From Raphanus sativus (lineage: Eukaryota > Streptophyta > Magnoliopsida > Brassicales > Brassicaceae), in assembly GCF_000801105.2 (NCBI RefSeq), contig NC_079519.1, forward strand, positions 35,253,288 through 35,317,287: a stretch of 64,000 nt of DNA, in the 5' to 3' direction. The translations under genes and the position numbers were made by a program. The notes beneath the pieces were generated by a model, which saw only the letters and a list, made by a program, of their open reading frames with translations, ran no database searches and was not told where the DNA came from. Each line of letters begins with the position of its first letter. Position 1 is the stretch's first letter. Of this stretch, positions 1 to 12,620 are shown one piece after another.

Positions 1-1646
1 ATAAAGTGTTTAGCAAAAAAAAAAGAGTATTAATAAACTAAATTGAAACTTGTAAGAGCATTAAGCCTTTTTCAGAAAGAAAAAAACATGTAATGGTACG
101 TACTAGACTCGTATGAGTTTTTTACCAATATAATATCAATATAGTTTTAGTTAAATTTTGCAAAGTAATTGAATTGAAAGTCATAGAAAATGTTTAAGCC
201 AACAAAGTGCAAGCAGTGCCGGGAAGCCATACACGAGAAACAAACGTATGGAGAAAATAATTGTTTCTTATTTCTATAATAATTTTAGGGTCTAGTTTCT
301 TATTAATATATCAATGCATATATTATTGTTGTCGTTAAGTTGAGAAAATGGTGGGGACATATTTATAATATAGCACAACTAAATCTTATATATCCTTTAT
401 TTTATATGAATGAATTGAAAGAAAATAACTAATTTACAATAGTTTCTTTCTAAATTTAGTTATTATTTCTTCAAAAATGAATTTCACGCCTTTTCCACTG
501 CCCCGTATGGCCATACAAGTTATATGACAATATGAGCAAAATATAAAGAAAAATCAAAACTAGAGAATTTAGGATTTCGTTTCAAGTTATTTTTATTAAG
601 TTATTTATTTGTTTGATTTGCTTGTATCAAGTACTAAAGTCTCAAATTTTGATTTATGTTTAAAATTGAGGTTGTTATCGATAATTTTACATAGTATTTA
701 AAGACTCTATTTTTGTATTTCGTATGAAACCCTAAATATTTCAGAACCGGCACTCACTATAAGCAAAAGTGATATGAGTTTTTCAATTTTATTGTAGTGT
801 TTTCTTATACAAATGTGACATGAGTCTTTTTGATTTTATTGTAGAGTTTTGTTTGAGAGATTCATCTCATTCATCTCATGTTTTTAAAGTATTTGATTCT
901 TGAGAAACCCATTGAGAGATTCTCAATAAGGATAAGGATGCTCTAATAGAGTGTAACTCATTCTTACAAAATACTTAATTCATAGCGCTATATTGTTTGT
1001 TGTATGCAAGCAAATGGACATCACATCAATATATTTAAAGAAAGGTTCGCATATTTGTTGTGGCTTGATTAGTTTTCCAAAAATGTACATTGCATACCGT
1101 CAAAATTTCATAGAGTACGTCGCGTAGCTACAAAAGCTATGGAATAAAAACATGCATTAGGAATAATAGTTTTCATACTAAGCATCCGGTTTTCCAATCA
1201 ACAGAAAAGAAAATCAAACTATTTATTTGTTTCGAATAAAAACAACGCTAATTATGGAAAAATAATAATTGTATTCGAATAAACAATAGTAGTATAATTG
1301 GTCATTTAAAAACTCTTAGCGTTCCATTTGTTGTAGAAGAAAAACAGTCAGTGATAGTATTAGTAAGAAGTAAGGTTACAATCATTATCAAATTAAAAAA
1401 ATGTTAAGAATCTTAATATTGGCTTTTTATGTTATAATATTTTATATAAAAAATATTTTAAATACATCTGTTAATGATTGCAAAATCAAGATTAAATTTA
1501 TACTTCACAGTTGATCACAAAAAAATAATGTATTTATGTTTGTCCTAAGTGAGTTATTTGTCGGATCCGAAGCCATCGATTAGCCCTCGGATTATTTATC
1601 CGACCGAAAATTAAAGAGCAGAACCTTATTGACATTAATACAAACA
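1..1646. other. gene-free AT-rich intergenic DNA
   Basis: No coding region, RNA gene or clear repeat boundary was found here. The sequence is AT-rich with short homopolymer runs. Two stretches near 790-850 each read 'gttttattgtagtg'-like, which resembles a transposon terminus, but no partner end was found. Confidence 0.5.
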
Positions 1647-2288
1647 CTAGATTTTGACCCGCGCTTTGGAAGCGCGGAATATTTTACGATGAAAAATTTC
1701 ACTAATAACTTAACAAATATTTTGGTAATTTTTACAGAGTGTGTATTTAAAATATTTTTGCATTTAAATCAGTGTTTTTAAATTCAACCCGATTGTGATT
1801 ATACCGGTTAATCCGGAGATCTGACAATTCAATTTAGGTTTTTAAAATATTCATATTAAAAAAAATCAGTAGAACCCGAAAATAACCGATTGAACTGATG
1901 GATGACCGATATGTAATCTAATTGGATTTAAATTGTAATAGTTTCATAATTTGTAATCTTATAATCCAAATTTTAAAGTTCATTATTTTGCAATTTATAA
2001 AATTATGACATTTCTACAAAATTCTAAAGAGAAAATGATAGATATAAAATAAATAAGATTAATTATTGTATTGTTTGGAAACACTAATAGTAGTATAAAA
2101 ACATATTGTTTGGAAACATTGATAATAGTATAAGTATGTTTTGTTTGGAAACATGAATAGAAGTATAAAGAAAGAAACATTAGTGATTTAATGTAGGTTT
2201 AACTATAAAGTATAAAGGTGTATTTAATTTAAAAACTTACAAAATAAATGTTAGGCCCAACAGAATGTTTCTGTTTTAATAAGATAGA
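1647..2288 (-). mobile_element. non-autonomous Helitron, complete, minus strand
   Basis: Read on the minus strand, the element starts TCTATCTTATTAAAAC (ending at 2288) and ends in CTAG (1650-1647). A GC-rich hairpin of the type CGCGCTTcc.aaAGCGCG lies just upstream of the CTAG, at about 1658-1677. It is flanked by A on the 5' side and T on the 3' side, the hallmark A|T insertion of Helitrons, with no target duplication. It has no coding capacity. Internally it carries repeats of a motif around 'attgtttggaaacatt'. A near-identical copy in the opposite orientation lies at 53924-54569, and the two support each other's boundaries. Confidence 0.88.
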
Positions 2289-4763
2289 TGTGTATATTCG
2301 AAAACACTTGTTACAGTGTCCTTTTTAAAAAATCATACGCAAATTAAAAAATTTATGGTTAGAGATTGGAGCTGGTTGATGGTTAACATAAGGCTACCCA
2401 ACTAATTGTTGATCGATTTTTAATATGATATATAGAAGATAAATACTCTTTTACCATAACATATCCCATAAAAATGTTGAAAGAAAACGTATTGGGCCTT
2501 GATAATGAGAGATCCGTGAATGCAAGATAAAAATATTTAATCAAAACTCTGAGTTTAATGTCAATGGCATTCTGTTGTAAATAATGAGAAGAAATCAGGG
2601 TAATTTCCCATTTGTACTTCACTTTTAATAGGATAGATATGAAAAGATACACACATATCGGTTGACAAAAAAAAAGAAGAGAAAAGATACACACATTTCA
2701 TTTGGTATAGCGCATCCGAAAACATTGGACCGGCCGTTAATTCACTAATGAAAAAAGGTTGATATGCATTATCATGCATCGATAATCTTTTGTTGTAACG
2801 TTTCATCTTATAAGATAGAAAGTGCATGAGAAATCCTTTTTATCTCAATGTCACAACTGAAATGGTTTTCAAAATATAAATTTGTTTAAACTCAGAACGC
2901 TGCTTTATTATGAATCGCGTATGTACAACTTCAAAAAAATTAAAAAAAAAAAGAAGTTTTGTAGTTGTCAGGAAAACAAGGATAGTGTTCCGATTTGGAA
3001 CAGCCAGCAAGCAAATAATGGAAATATTCGGTCATAACTTATCACAAGGAGTGGCAGCAAACACATATAATGGATTCTGCGAATTTGTTCCATAAGTTTC
3101 TGGACAATGTTTCTTTTGTTTTTTTCAGTTGCTTTTCTCTTTGTTTTTAGTTTATTCTATGCTGTTGTTTTCTATCACTTCCACCTTTTTACGTACACAC
3201 ATTTACTATTATTTATTGGACTATACTTGTAATATTTCACCCTTCTGATCAATCTTACACATTGCACTTTTAATTTCCTATTTTATTTATTGTGGCTGCT
3301 TTGTGAAGCCGACAGAATCACTCTTCTGATCTCCACTATCAGAACAATTGTCTTCCTTATTAGAGAGAAGAGGAAAATATAATATAGAAATACGCACCCA
3401 AACTGACTTGGCACTACGTGGTTACTACAACTCCATAAGGCTTCTCTTTCATATTTTCGTAGACAACCGTTCAAATGTGGTATATGTCCAAGATCATACA
3501 AGAAGTCTGAAGAAATCGGTTTACTTAGTCTTAGCCCACTAATATCGCTTTGGTATCTAACTTCAAACTTTAAAAAGCCACCAGATTGTTTCGATATAAT
3601 TGAGAAATATATATTTTGAATTTATTTTTCTCTTTTTACACTGACCATTCGTTTAAAAAAGAATTGTAATTATACATAAAGTTTTGTCACAATGGTCCAG
3701 GAGAAGAGCGGATAGAAAATAAGAAAATAGTGAAGATAGTTGATAAGGCAGCTTTTGTTTGTTTATTGTTTTGTTTCTTTATTATAGTTTCGTTGATTTT
3801 GTCTTGTATCCCAGTATGTTTTTGCTCCCAGAAGAAGAGGCAAATGAATTAGTCTATCTCTTACAGTGAAACAATTTTATTTCTGTTCACAATAAAATAT
3901 TTGCTACTTTCTTAACACTTTACTAAAAAAAAAAATATTGCTACTGATTGCATTCTATCACTTCACTTGTCTTTATGTTAAATTATATATGACACTACCT
4001 ACTTGGAATGCATATCTCCACGTAACAGTTATCCTTTTTCTAATTGCTACACTATTGTTATGGGGACTTCTACATTTTTATTGGTCTAGGTGTTTACGGT
4101 ACCACATGTATTTTAGCACTAGGGTTGAGACATGAATCTGAGCACTATATGAATTGTCAAATTCTATGGAATTTCTAGCATTATCTACCTTAAATTAAAT
4201 TAAATTCATACTTAATTTAATTCGATGGCTTGTGAAAAGAACCGATTTTTATGCAACCAATAAAAGATAACTAAATTCAGAAAACACTACCCTATTTAGC
4301 AAAAAAAAAAAGAAAACACTACCCTTCAAAAAATAAGTCGATATATATTTCGAAACCATTCCGACGTTAGTGAAATGGTTTTCAAACTGGACCAAAAGCA
4401 TTACTGCAAGAGATCATGACCTGCAAAAAAGAACAAAAGCAGAGTGCATCTTATTCGAAATTGTGGAGCTCTAATCGCGACTATATGTGCTAAGTAATGC
4501 CACTTGTAGTTTGCTGATCACCCTAAACTACATTAGAGCAGGCTCATCGTTTTTTTTTGTCTTTTTTTGTGCGAACCATACTTGATTAGAAATTAAAGAA
4601 ACAGAGTACTTCATTCATCCAACAAAGGATGAGTATAACCACAATTCTTTATGACAAAACTATATATATATATATATATCTTTATATTTTACTCAATATA
4701 AATCTTTGTATTTTTCTCTAAAATAAAATATCGTTTTTTTTTCAAAATATACATGAGCAAGCT
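2289..4763. other. gene-free intergenic DNA
   Basis: Only short spurious reading frames occur, and no recognisable gene or transposon end was seen. A short (TA)n tract lies at about 4664-4679. Confidence 0.45.
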
Positions 4764-5042
4764 CAGAACATCTTCAATATATATCTTTATATATTCTTCT
4801 ATAATAAAAAGCTCTACTATAGAAGTTGATTTACTCCAATGTATGCTTCTATAATATAATTTCTCTATTTTAGACATAAATATAGAAGAATTTTACTTTT
4901 TGTTTTTATATTTACAGATGATAATAGTTCTCTATATTTTTTTCTATAAATAGAGAAATTCTATCATAAAGACATATGTTGGAGTAAATACACCTTTATA
5001 ATAGAGTTTGAGATGAAAATAGAGATGAGTTAGAGATGGTTT
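4764..5042. repeat. MITE-like inverted repeat, AT-rich
   Basis: The left end (gaacatcttcaat) and the right end (gagttagagatggttt, read in reverse complement) are imperfect inverted repeats. The interior repeats 'tctctat' and 'ataaatagaga' motifs on both strands. A related segment lies at about 48755-48840 (shared 'agagtaattctatcatagag'-like sequence). The family is not named, and no target duplication was identified with confidence. Confidence 0.4.
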
Positions 5043-5379
5043 CATCGGCTAGTATGTATTTTATATTATCTAATAACTACAGTTAATATCTTCAATATAA
5101 CTAAAACATATAATTAAATCAGAAATGCTAAGCTTATAATAAAATAACAAGTGACCTAAGGTTTCTGGAATTCTAAACAATATCCTAAACAGATACGATC
5201 TCTTCATCTCTCCTCTTTTTCACTTTTTATAATCTTTAAAGAGTTTTTTCTTGGATTTACCTCATAGATTCCCTAACTAATAGGGTTTTAATATTTCATA
5301 TTCAATATCTTTAAAAATATATTTATCAAGTTATATTATATTTTAAAAATAAAATAATAAAAATAAATAAAAGATAATA

Positions 5380-5953
5380 GTAGTTATCAAATCTTTTTTA
5401 ACACCATCACCAAAACACTAAATTTTTGGGTAGACCCTAAAAATTTGAATGAATTCTAAATTGTAAATCATAAATGCTAAAAACTAAATATTAAAAATAC
5501 TGAACCCTTAGTCCTAAACCATAAATCTTTGGATAAATCTAAGTCCTAAACTCTTGGATAAACCCTAAATCTTTGGATAAATAAGCCCTAAACCATAAAC
5601 ACTAATCTTAAAAACACTAAACTCTTAATTCTAAACCTTAAACTTGTATTTTTTTTAATATTTATAATGCCATCAGCAACACACTAAATCCTAAATTTTA
5701 AACACTATTCTCTAAATTTTTGGATAAACCATAAACTTTATGGTTTAGAATTTATCTAAAGGTTTAGGGTTTAACGTTAAGGATTTAGTATTTTTAAAAT
5801 TTAGTGTTTAATGATTATGATTTAGGGTTTAGAATTTATTCAAGGACTTTAGATTTAGTGTTTAGAATTTAGGGTTTAATATTTTGAATTTATGGTTTAG
5901 TATTTTGGTGACTACGTTAAAAATATATTTTTAAAAAATGGCAATTACTACAT
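5380..5953. repeat. inverted-repeat element rich in CCCTAAA-like motifs (copy 1)
   Basis: The left arm begins around 'tagtagttatc' and runs through 'taacaccatcaccaaaacac' into many 'aaaccctaaa' and 'taaacc' motifs. The right arm is its imperfect reverse complement ('tttagggttt' motifs, then 'ttttggtgactacgttaa' and 'caattactac'). No coding capacity. A shorter relative lies at 56580-56885. The telomere-like appearance is a by-product of the repeat composition; this is not an interstitial telomere. Confidence 0.5.
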
Positions 5954-8900
5954 TGGTTGGTGAATTTAGAAGGGATGAACCCATAAAAATCTATAGTTAA
6001 TACTCTTTAAGGTTTTTAAAAAGGAGAGTACGTGTTTGTTTGAACAAAATTGTGCGAGTGTAATAATTATAAACCTAGTTATAATGCTAAGATAGCCAAC
6101 GCTTTATATAACGTATAAAAAATAGCTAAAATGATTGATTTCTTAAGAATTGCTAATTTGCTACGTGTATTATATAGTTGATGGATTCAATAATAAAAAT
6201 GGTTTCACATTGGAAACTTTATTTTTAGATTTTTATGAAAATACGAAAACAAGATTTGTCTGGGCAAACAAAATCACATTTTGTTTGTTGTTGAAAAGTC
6301 TTTATTATTTTTATATAAACGCATTTTTTGATAACTATTTTCCATATCTCTTGTAGCGAAATACAGTGTTTTTCTTGTAGTGAAATACAGTGTGAAAGGG
6401 TCTAGATCAGTCAATGAACAACACATATATTCCTTATATATTTTTTAAAAATGAGAAATATTTTCGAAGTTGTAATCTTGATTACTATGTTAACCTATTA
6501 ACACTATGTCTTTTCTCAGAGCCCATATTTTAATGTCGCTAAGTTATTAAATATATTACAATATTGATGACCACTCATTACTATAATGTTTTCATTTATT
6601 AATTGCTATCATTTACAAAATATTAAACCAGTTTCGTTGTATACTTGCTAGCAAATAATTGGTTTTGTAAATTTCTTTATTAATCACATGTGATTTACAA
6701 GTATTCCTCATTTCTTTTTGACAAGTAATTTAGTAACTCAATATTTTATAGAATTATGTATTAATTAATAAATATATTTTCGGAATTTTGGTTACTGACT
6801 ATATAAGTTAATATTTTATGTATATCATCATTAATGTATACCAATTATTACTCATTTATATTTTATATTAGGGTATTTAATTTATGGTTTCGCCTAACTT
6901 AGTAATTTATAATTTAACAAATGAATAACTTAATATACGCTGAATATTTCAGTTACACATTAAAATATTTTAATATATGATTTTACTTTGGCTAAGGTGT
7001 GAATCTTGGCCTAGTAGTTACATTAATCTATTATATTTTAAATTTATTGTAGCTTACGATAATCTAAAGTGTCAAAGTATTTGAATTCCCTAAAATTAAG
7101 ATTGCAAATAATTTAAATCAAATATGATCGATCAATATAGAATGGTTTATCTCTTATCACCTAACAAAACAATGTTTTTATTAAAAGGCTTGACGTGGTT
7201 GCTGCACTAGAAGAACTCTTTGCAGAAGTTACTTTGAACTACGAATGATTTTTTTTTTTTGATAAAATGAAACTACGGATGATGGTAGACGTAAATTATA
7301 TTTTCGTGTAAATTAAATATGGTTTGATAGAGTTATTCACTGGAAGTATTTTACTATCGATTAAAAATTGGTTTTAAGACTATAGGGTGTTAAAAAGAAA
7401 ATATTTTAGTGTCATATGAAAATTTCAAAACTAGAAAGCCAGTTAGAAAAGAAAAATTTCAGAACTATTATTTGTAACTTTGTGGTCTCATCACACCGAA
7501 AGGTGATGTGAGTCGTTGTAAAGAAATGTCTAGTTAGATATAATATAAATGCATAAGATGAGTTTATGCACGCGGCTATCTCCCAACATTCCTAAGCTTA
7601 TATAAATCTCTTTTTTTTTATATTTACAAAGAAAATAATTTTGTTATTTATCGCCAATGACAGAGAACCAGAGAACGTCAATTCAACAGTTCATGGAACC
7701 ACAATGACTCAGGCCAACTAGGCAACAACTCAACATATCAGTGTTCTGCGGAATTTGATATTGGATATCTTATCAAAGATCCACTGGCTAACGAGTTTGA
7801 CTACTGAAATAGAGCGTGTCCTTGCTACGACACAAAAAAACCCCTTCTTGGAGATGACACCGATTTTGAGACAACAAGAAGGCAACTCTTTCTCACCGTC
7901 ACTCTACAATTTAGGGAGCCGATCAGGCAACAAACCACCAGATTGCCGTTCGTCAACACAATGGATTAGCAATATATATCTGTTTTTCTGCAGATAAATT
8001 ACAACTTCTCTTTTACTGCGTTCTCCTAATGGTATGAATCTTGCGATAGCCGTCCAATGCGTAACTTGTAACCATGTGTGCAGCTATAAAGTCACTAATG
8101 GCTCATTTTCATAAACAATTCGTTTTGTTCATACATATAAGAATAAGTTTAGTATTTTCACTGATATAAGCTTAGGGAAACAAAATTTCAAACATGCTCC
8201 ACAGATCTTATATCGAGAATCATATAAAGTAACTATGAGAGATTTTTAGAATCTAGTCGAATCCAGATTATGATTCCACCAAGTAAACATATAATTAACC
8301 GGTCACAAGCACAACCATTAGAATCTCTATATGGTACAATAACATAATAGTTAATTAATTCTTCTTTTTCGTTTTCTGAGGAAGATGTTGTCTTTTTGTT
8401 AATTAATTAAATGGTGTTGCTATTAACGTGCTATATTATAGCAATAGAGCTCGTCGGCTCGTCCTATGTTCCTATCCCAACTATAATATATAATGATATC
8501 TAGAACTAAACATGTGAAAGCTATGCGACCCATCATGACATTATTTAGAATTATCTATGCGCAAAGGACCTAAAATAACGGACTACGGTCCAATTTATAA
8601 AACAACACCGAAGATTATGTTTTTATTTGCTTTGTTCAAAAAAAAAAACACGGACATTATGTTTTTTTTTCTTTTAACCTCAAAAATCCGACCAAACCAC
8701 TTCTTAGATCTTGAAACGTTCGGAATATATAGATAATTTTGCCACGTAAAGTCTCTAGTGGCCAAACATAACAGAAACTCAAACTCTGAGGCTTTTACCA
8801 GATGAATCTGTCAACCACTTGTTCGAAAATTGGATATACCGTTTCGATTGTCTTGTAGCATAGTTAGGTTTAATAGACATGGGAATTATATAGCATCCAC

Positions 8901-11046
8901 AACAAGGGTTTAAATCTTTCTTGTTTAAGTCTCCACTAATAATATGAAATCAGTTCGTTTGGATCTTTACCTTACACGAAGATATTGACATTGGACTATC
9001 TCTGTGGTTTGCTACAAGATGACACACGATTTTCTATATTTTACATAGAAGCTCCATAATTTAAAAAAAAAAACTGATGCACTAGTTGTAAAAATGTTAT
9101 TTTCTTGTAGCGTAAATTTAACATATATTCAAAAAAAAAAAAGAAGATATTGACATTGTTCTTTCTTTTAATATCATTTAGATCACCTTGCGATCTATAA
9201 ATCTTAAATAACGAAAGAGAAAATATCGTATCAATGGGACCAGAAAGATAGAAAATGAGAGAAGCATGTCTTCTTGTGTTATGTTTTCTGCTCGCCACTT
9301 GAATGTTTTTGCAGACAAGAAGAGAGTGTATTTTGTTCACATCGATTTTGTTGCTCACTACTCAACGAAAATGGCAGTGTTTTTTGCCTGGCAACACGAG
9401 ACAGGCAGCACTTCCCAAACCTTTTACTATAATGCCCCTTGTCCCTTTCCCTAATTGGAACTTCTCTGCCATACTAGATAGAAAAAGGATCTTTCATATT
9501 TCCAAAAGCATTGATACCATTACACAACGAGCGTAGAATCTTGAGTTTTTTTTTTTCGTTTCTTTGAATAATGGATTAATGGTTCATCTATATTCTTATA
9601 AACTTTCGAAGAATTCCAAGAAAAGGTGGGTTTGTATCAAACTACCTTTACTCTAGACGCTAGGATATGTGATTTATTAAAACCGTGATTAATATCAAGG
9701 AATAAATACGTAAAACATGTGAAAACACCATATGTTATTTCTGGATATATATATTTTGTCTGACGGGTAGCTCCTGCATGAGTCGAAATGTCTGTTTCCT
9801 GCTGAAATATATAGAGTTAGATTTCCTCCACTAGAGGATAAGGAATTTACTGTAAGAAAGCTTCCAGATCTGTTTCTATATGCGTTACTTTTGCTATTCA
9901 GGAGTAATTTCCACATATAGAAAGAGTTATTTCGAGCTGAGAAGAGGATATAAAGGGGGTTCTTCCTTAAAACAAGCTTTGATGCCTAAGCCATACATCA
10001 ATAATCGACTAAGTATATTAACTCCAAAATGAGTATGAGTTACATGAGGAGTCCCGTCTGAGGATCGAGACTCTTATCTGTTGCAGGATTACAGTTAGAA
10101 TTCTCTTCTGGCCGCCCATTAGAAATATCATATATGTTTGGAACCACATTATGTTTAAGTCGGGCGATCAGACCGGTTCCGGCGAGTTAATAAGAATTGA
10201 AGACTAATTGGTGTTTGATAATTATATATTAGTTTTTGAATTTTTTCTGTGTATACATATAAATATCATATTTGTAGAGAGGGTACATCAAAACTTGTTA
10301 GCTCATATAAATTGTAGAATTCGAATTCAATCTTAGAACATCTCTAACTTCACTATATTTGCAAATTATAAAGTAAAATTGGAGATATTCTTATACAATT
10401 CTATACGGGGCGAAACTAGACTATTCATTTAATGGGTGCATTTTTACTAAAATATTTAATTAAGCTACATGTGTATATCGAACTTGAATTAATACGGATG
10501 CAAAGTTAGATTTTTGCCATCTAATACAACAAAGATTAGATAATTTTATATAGAAAGATATAAATATCAAGTTTACAAAAAAAAAAGATATAAATATCAA
10601 TATTATTGTGGGTGCACGTACCTCCATAGCTATGAACCTGTCTTCGTCCCTGATTCTATATCGATTCTTTTAGTTTTTCAATGAAGGACAAAATTGTATT
10701 ATCATAGTTATTTTTTGTGGTTTTCCTTGTTTTTACAAACAGTCTCTACTTTTTCAGCAATTTCACTATTTTGATCATTTTATAGCTTAGTTTTATCAAA
10801 CTATTATATATCCAACCAATACAGCTAAAATAAACTCGTCAAACAAAAACATTATTTTACCAAAAATCTGATTAATTAACCGATTACAGGAAATCTGTTT
10901 GGCTTGCCGCACATATAATAGACATCCAGGTGGCCATCTTAGACGACTTTCGAACATGGGGTATTTTTGTGGGTTAGTTTCTGTATGGAAAAGGAAAATC
11001 AATCACTTCCATAGGAGTCACCCTTCTCCTTATTATAGAGGATAAT
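5954..11046. other. gene-free intergenic DNA with decayed fragments
   Basis: No intact gene. Items seen: a possible CACTA-like right end near 6365-6382 ('gtgtttttcttgtagtg', with the preceding 'gaaatacagtgt' directly repeated) without a matching left end; a segment at 7670-7990 with more even base composition but no recognised protein; and, at about 9255-9302, a 15-codon hydrophobic stretch beginning MREACLLVLCFLLAT that looks like a signal peptide but stops at once, with shifted frames continuing to about 9536. None can be assigned a function. Confidence 0.4.
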
Positions 11047-12620
11047 TGTAATGACCCTCTTCCGGGGTGTTTTATTTAAAAAAAAAGAGTCCGCAAAAGA
11101 GATTTCTTTGTAAGGAAGTGAAAATTATTCCAAGTGTTGGAAATTTTGTTTCGTTATGAATGGAATAAGAACTGCATTTTTCCTAAGTATCAAAAGCCAT
11201 TGTACTATTTAAGCATCAATAATGAATAAGGATAAACTGACCATAGAACGATCAAAGTTTAAGGATGTGGTCGAGGACCGCAGAGGCCACTAAGGAAAGT
11301 TCGGACGTTCGGGAATGCAGGTTCCAAGTAAGGCAGATTCGAATATTCGTCCTTGGCGGGATGTCCCGAGGAAGGTCGGGTCTGTGGGAGTTGTTTAAGG
11401 AAGGAATTGTAGAGAATCAATAATGCCTTTATGGGCAAGGTTTGGCCAAGCCAAATAAGGAAACACCATTAAATTTCCGGCTTGGTGAGAAAGTACAAGG
11501 ATTGTATAAAAAGGGACCTCCAGCTCTCATTCTAGACACAACTCAAAAAGCAAGTCTTAGAGAGGGGCCATAGCAAGAACACAGTCTTAGAGAGAGTTTA
11601 GGAGAGGAGGATCTAGCAAGGAGGATCTCAGGACTCTTCGCCGGAAAACGTAACTAAGTTCAGAGTCTTCGATCTTTTAAGATCAATCCATATGAGAATG
11701 TGATTTGTGGCAGTTCAATGAGAATTATTTTGTGTGGCTTGATGCAGTAGAATCGACTTTATACTTAGATATAATTCGTTTATGGAAAGTTCGTTCATCG
11801 TGTTCATAGGAAAAATTATGACTGAATTGTATATGGAAAGTTTGTTCATCGTGTTCATAGGAAAAGTATGATAGCAATGGTTTATGGAAAGTTCGTTCAT
11901 CGTGTTCATAGGAAAAGTATGATAGCAATGGTTTATGGAATGTTCGTTCTTAAGTTCTTTAGGATTGCATGTTTAATTTGATGAATGATAATCGAGTTAT
12001 GTTAGGATGTTTATGTGAGAAATGTACGTTTGATCTTGAGAACCTAGGTAAAGAAATTTTCATGTGTTTAAGGGAAGAATAAACAAATTGAGTTAAGTAA
12101 GAAAACTGGTTAAGGGAATGTTATGGACCTCCGGGTCGCAGGTTTGGCTATGGGCCGTAATGGACTGACGGGTCACAGGTTGGCTACGGCCATAGAAACG
12201 GCTGGGGCCACAGGTACGGCTACGGCTAAGGCCACATGTTGGCTACGAGCGCATGTTTATGGGCCTTCGGATCGAAAGATTAGGAAATGCTAAAGTTAAT
12301 GAGAAATGTTAGAATTAATTAAGTCAAGGAATTTTATAACCGGATGTTAGGATGTTAGTCTTGATTGAGTATTTGATTGTTGGACTGTAGTGGGCGGTAT
12401 TGAGTGTCCTCACTGAGTACTTGTGTATGTTTATGCCTCTTTTTGTGATGCAGGTGATCAGTAGTTGGTTGGACCGGAGCATGGGACGATAAAGACATCA
12501 AGGGAAGTTTTCACAACTACGGATTGTATTTTACGGGCTTGTGGAAGTCAAGCTTTCAGAAATTGTAACAGTGTATCCATTCCTGCCAGGTTGGTGCCTT
12601 AGCATTCATTGCTTTTCAAA
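11047..12620 (+). mobile_element. LTR-like segment, possible solo LTR (right end uncertain)
   Basis: The segment begins TGTAATGACCC, a common start of plant Ty3/gypsy LTRs. It carries a TATA-like box TATAAAAAGG at 11505-11514 followed by a GC-richer, leader-like region with 'cttagagag' repeats, as expected of an LTR promoter. Base composition clearly differs from the flanks. It contains a 51-bp minisatellite (11781-11950) and a GC-rich imperfect repeat (12120-12265, 'ggctacgg', 'ccacaggt'). No gag-pol frame, no second LTR and no convincing target duplication were found. Another kind of repeat, or an old noncoding gene, cannot be excluded. Confidence 0.38.
11781..11950. repeat. 51-bp minisatellite, three units plus a partial one
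   Basis: Units start at 11781, 11832, 11883 and 11934, exactly 51 bp apart, each beginning 'tatggaa' and containing 'gttcatcgtgttcatagg'. Units 2 and 3 are almost identical; the last is truncated. Because 51 is a multiple of three, open frames pass through it on the minus strand, but these are low-complexity artefacts. Confidence 0.85.

Noticed and set aside
2383..2827. Two overlapping minus-strand frames of 88 and 103 codons
   Set aside because: They share the same AT-rich DNA in different frames and resemble no protein I know.
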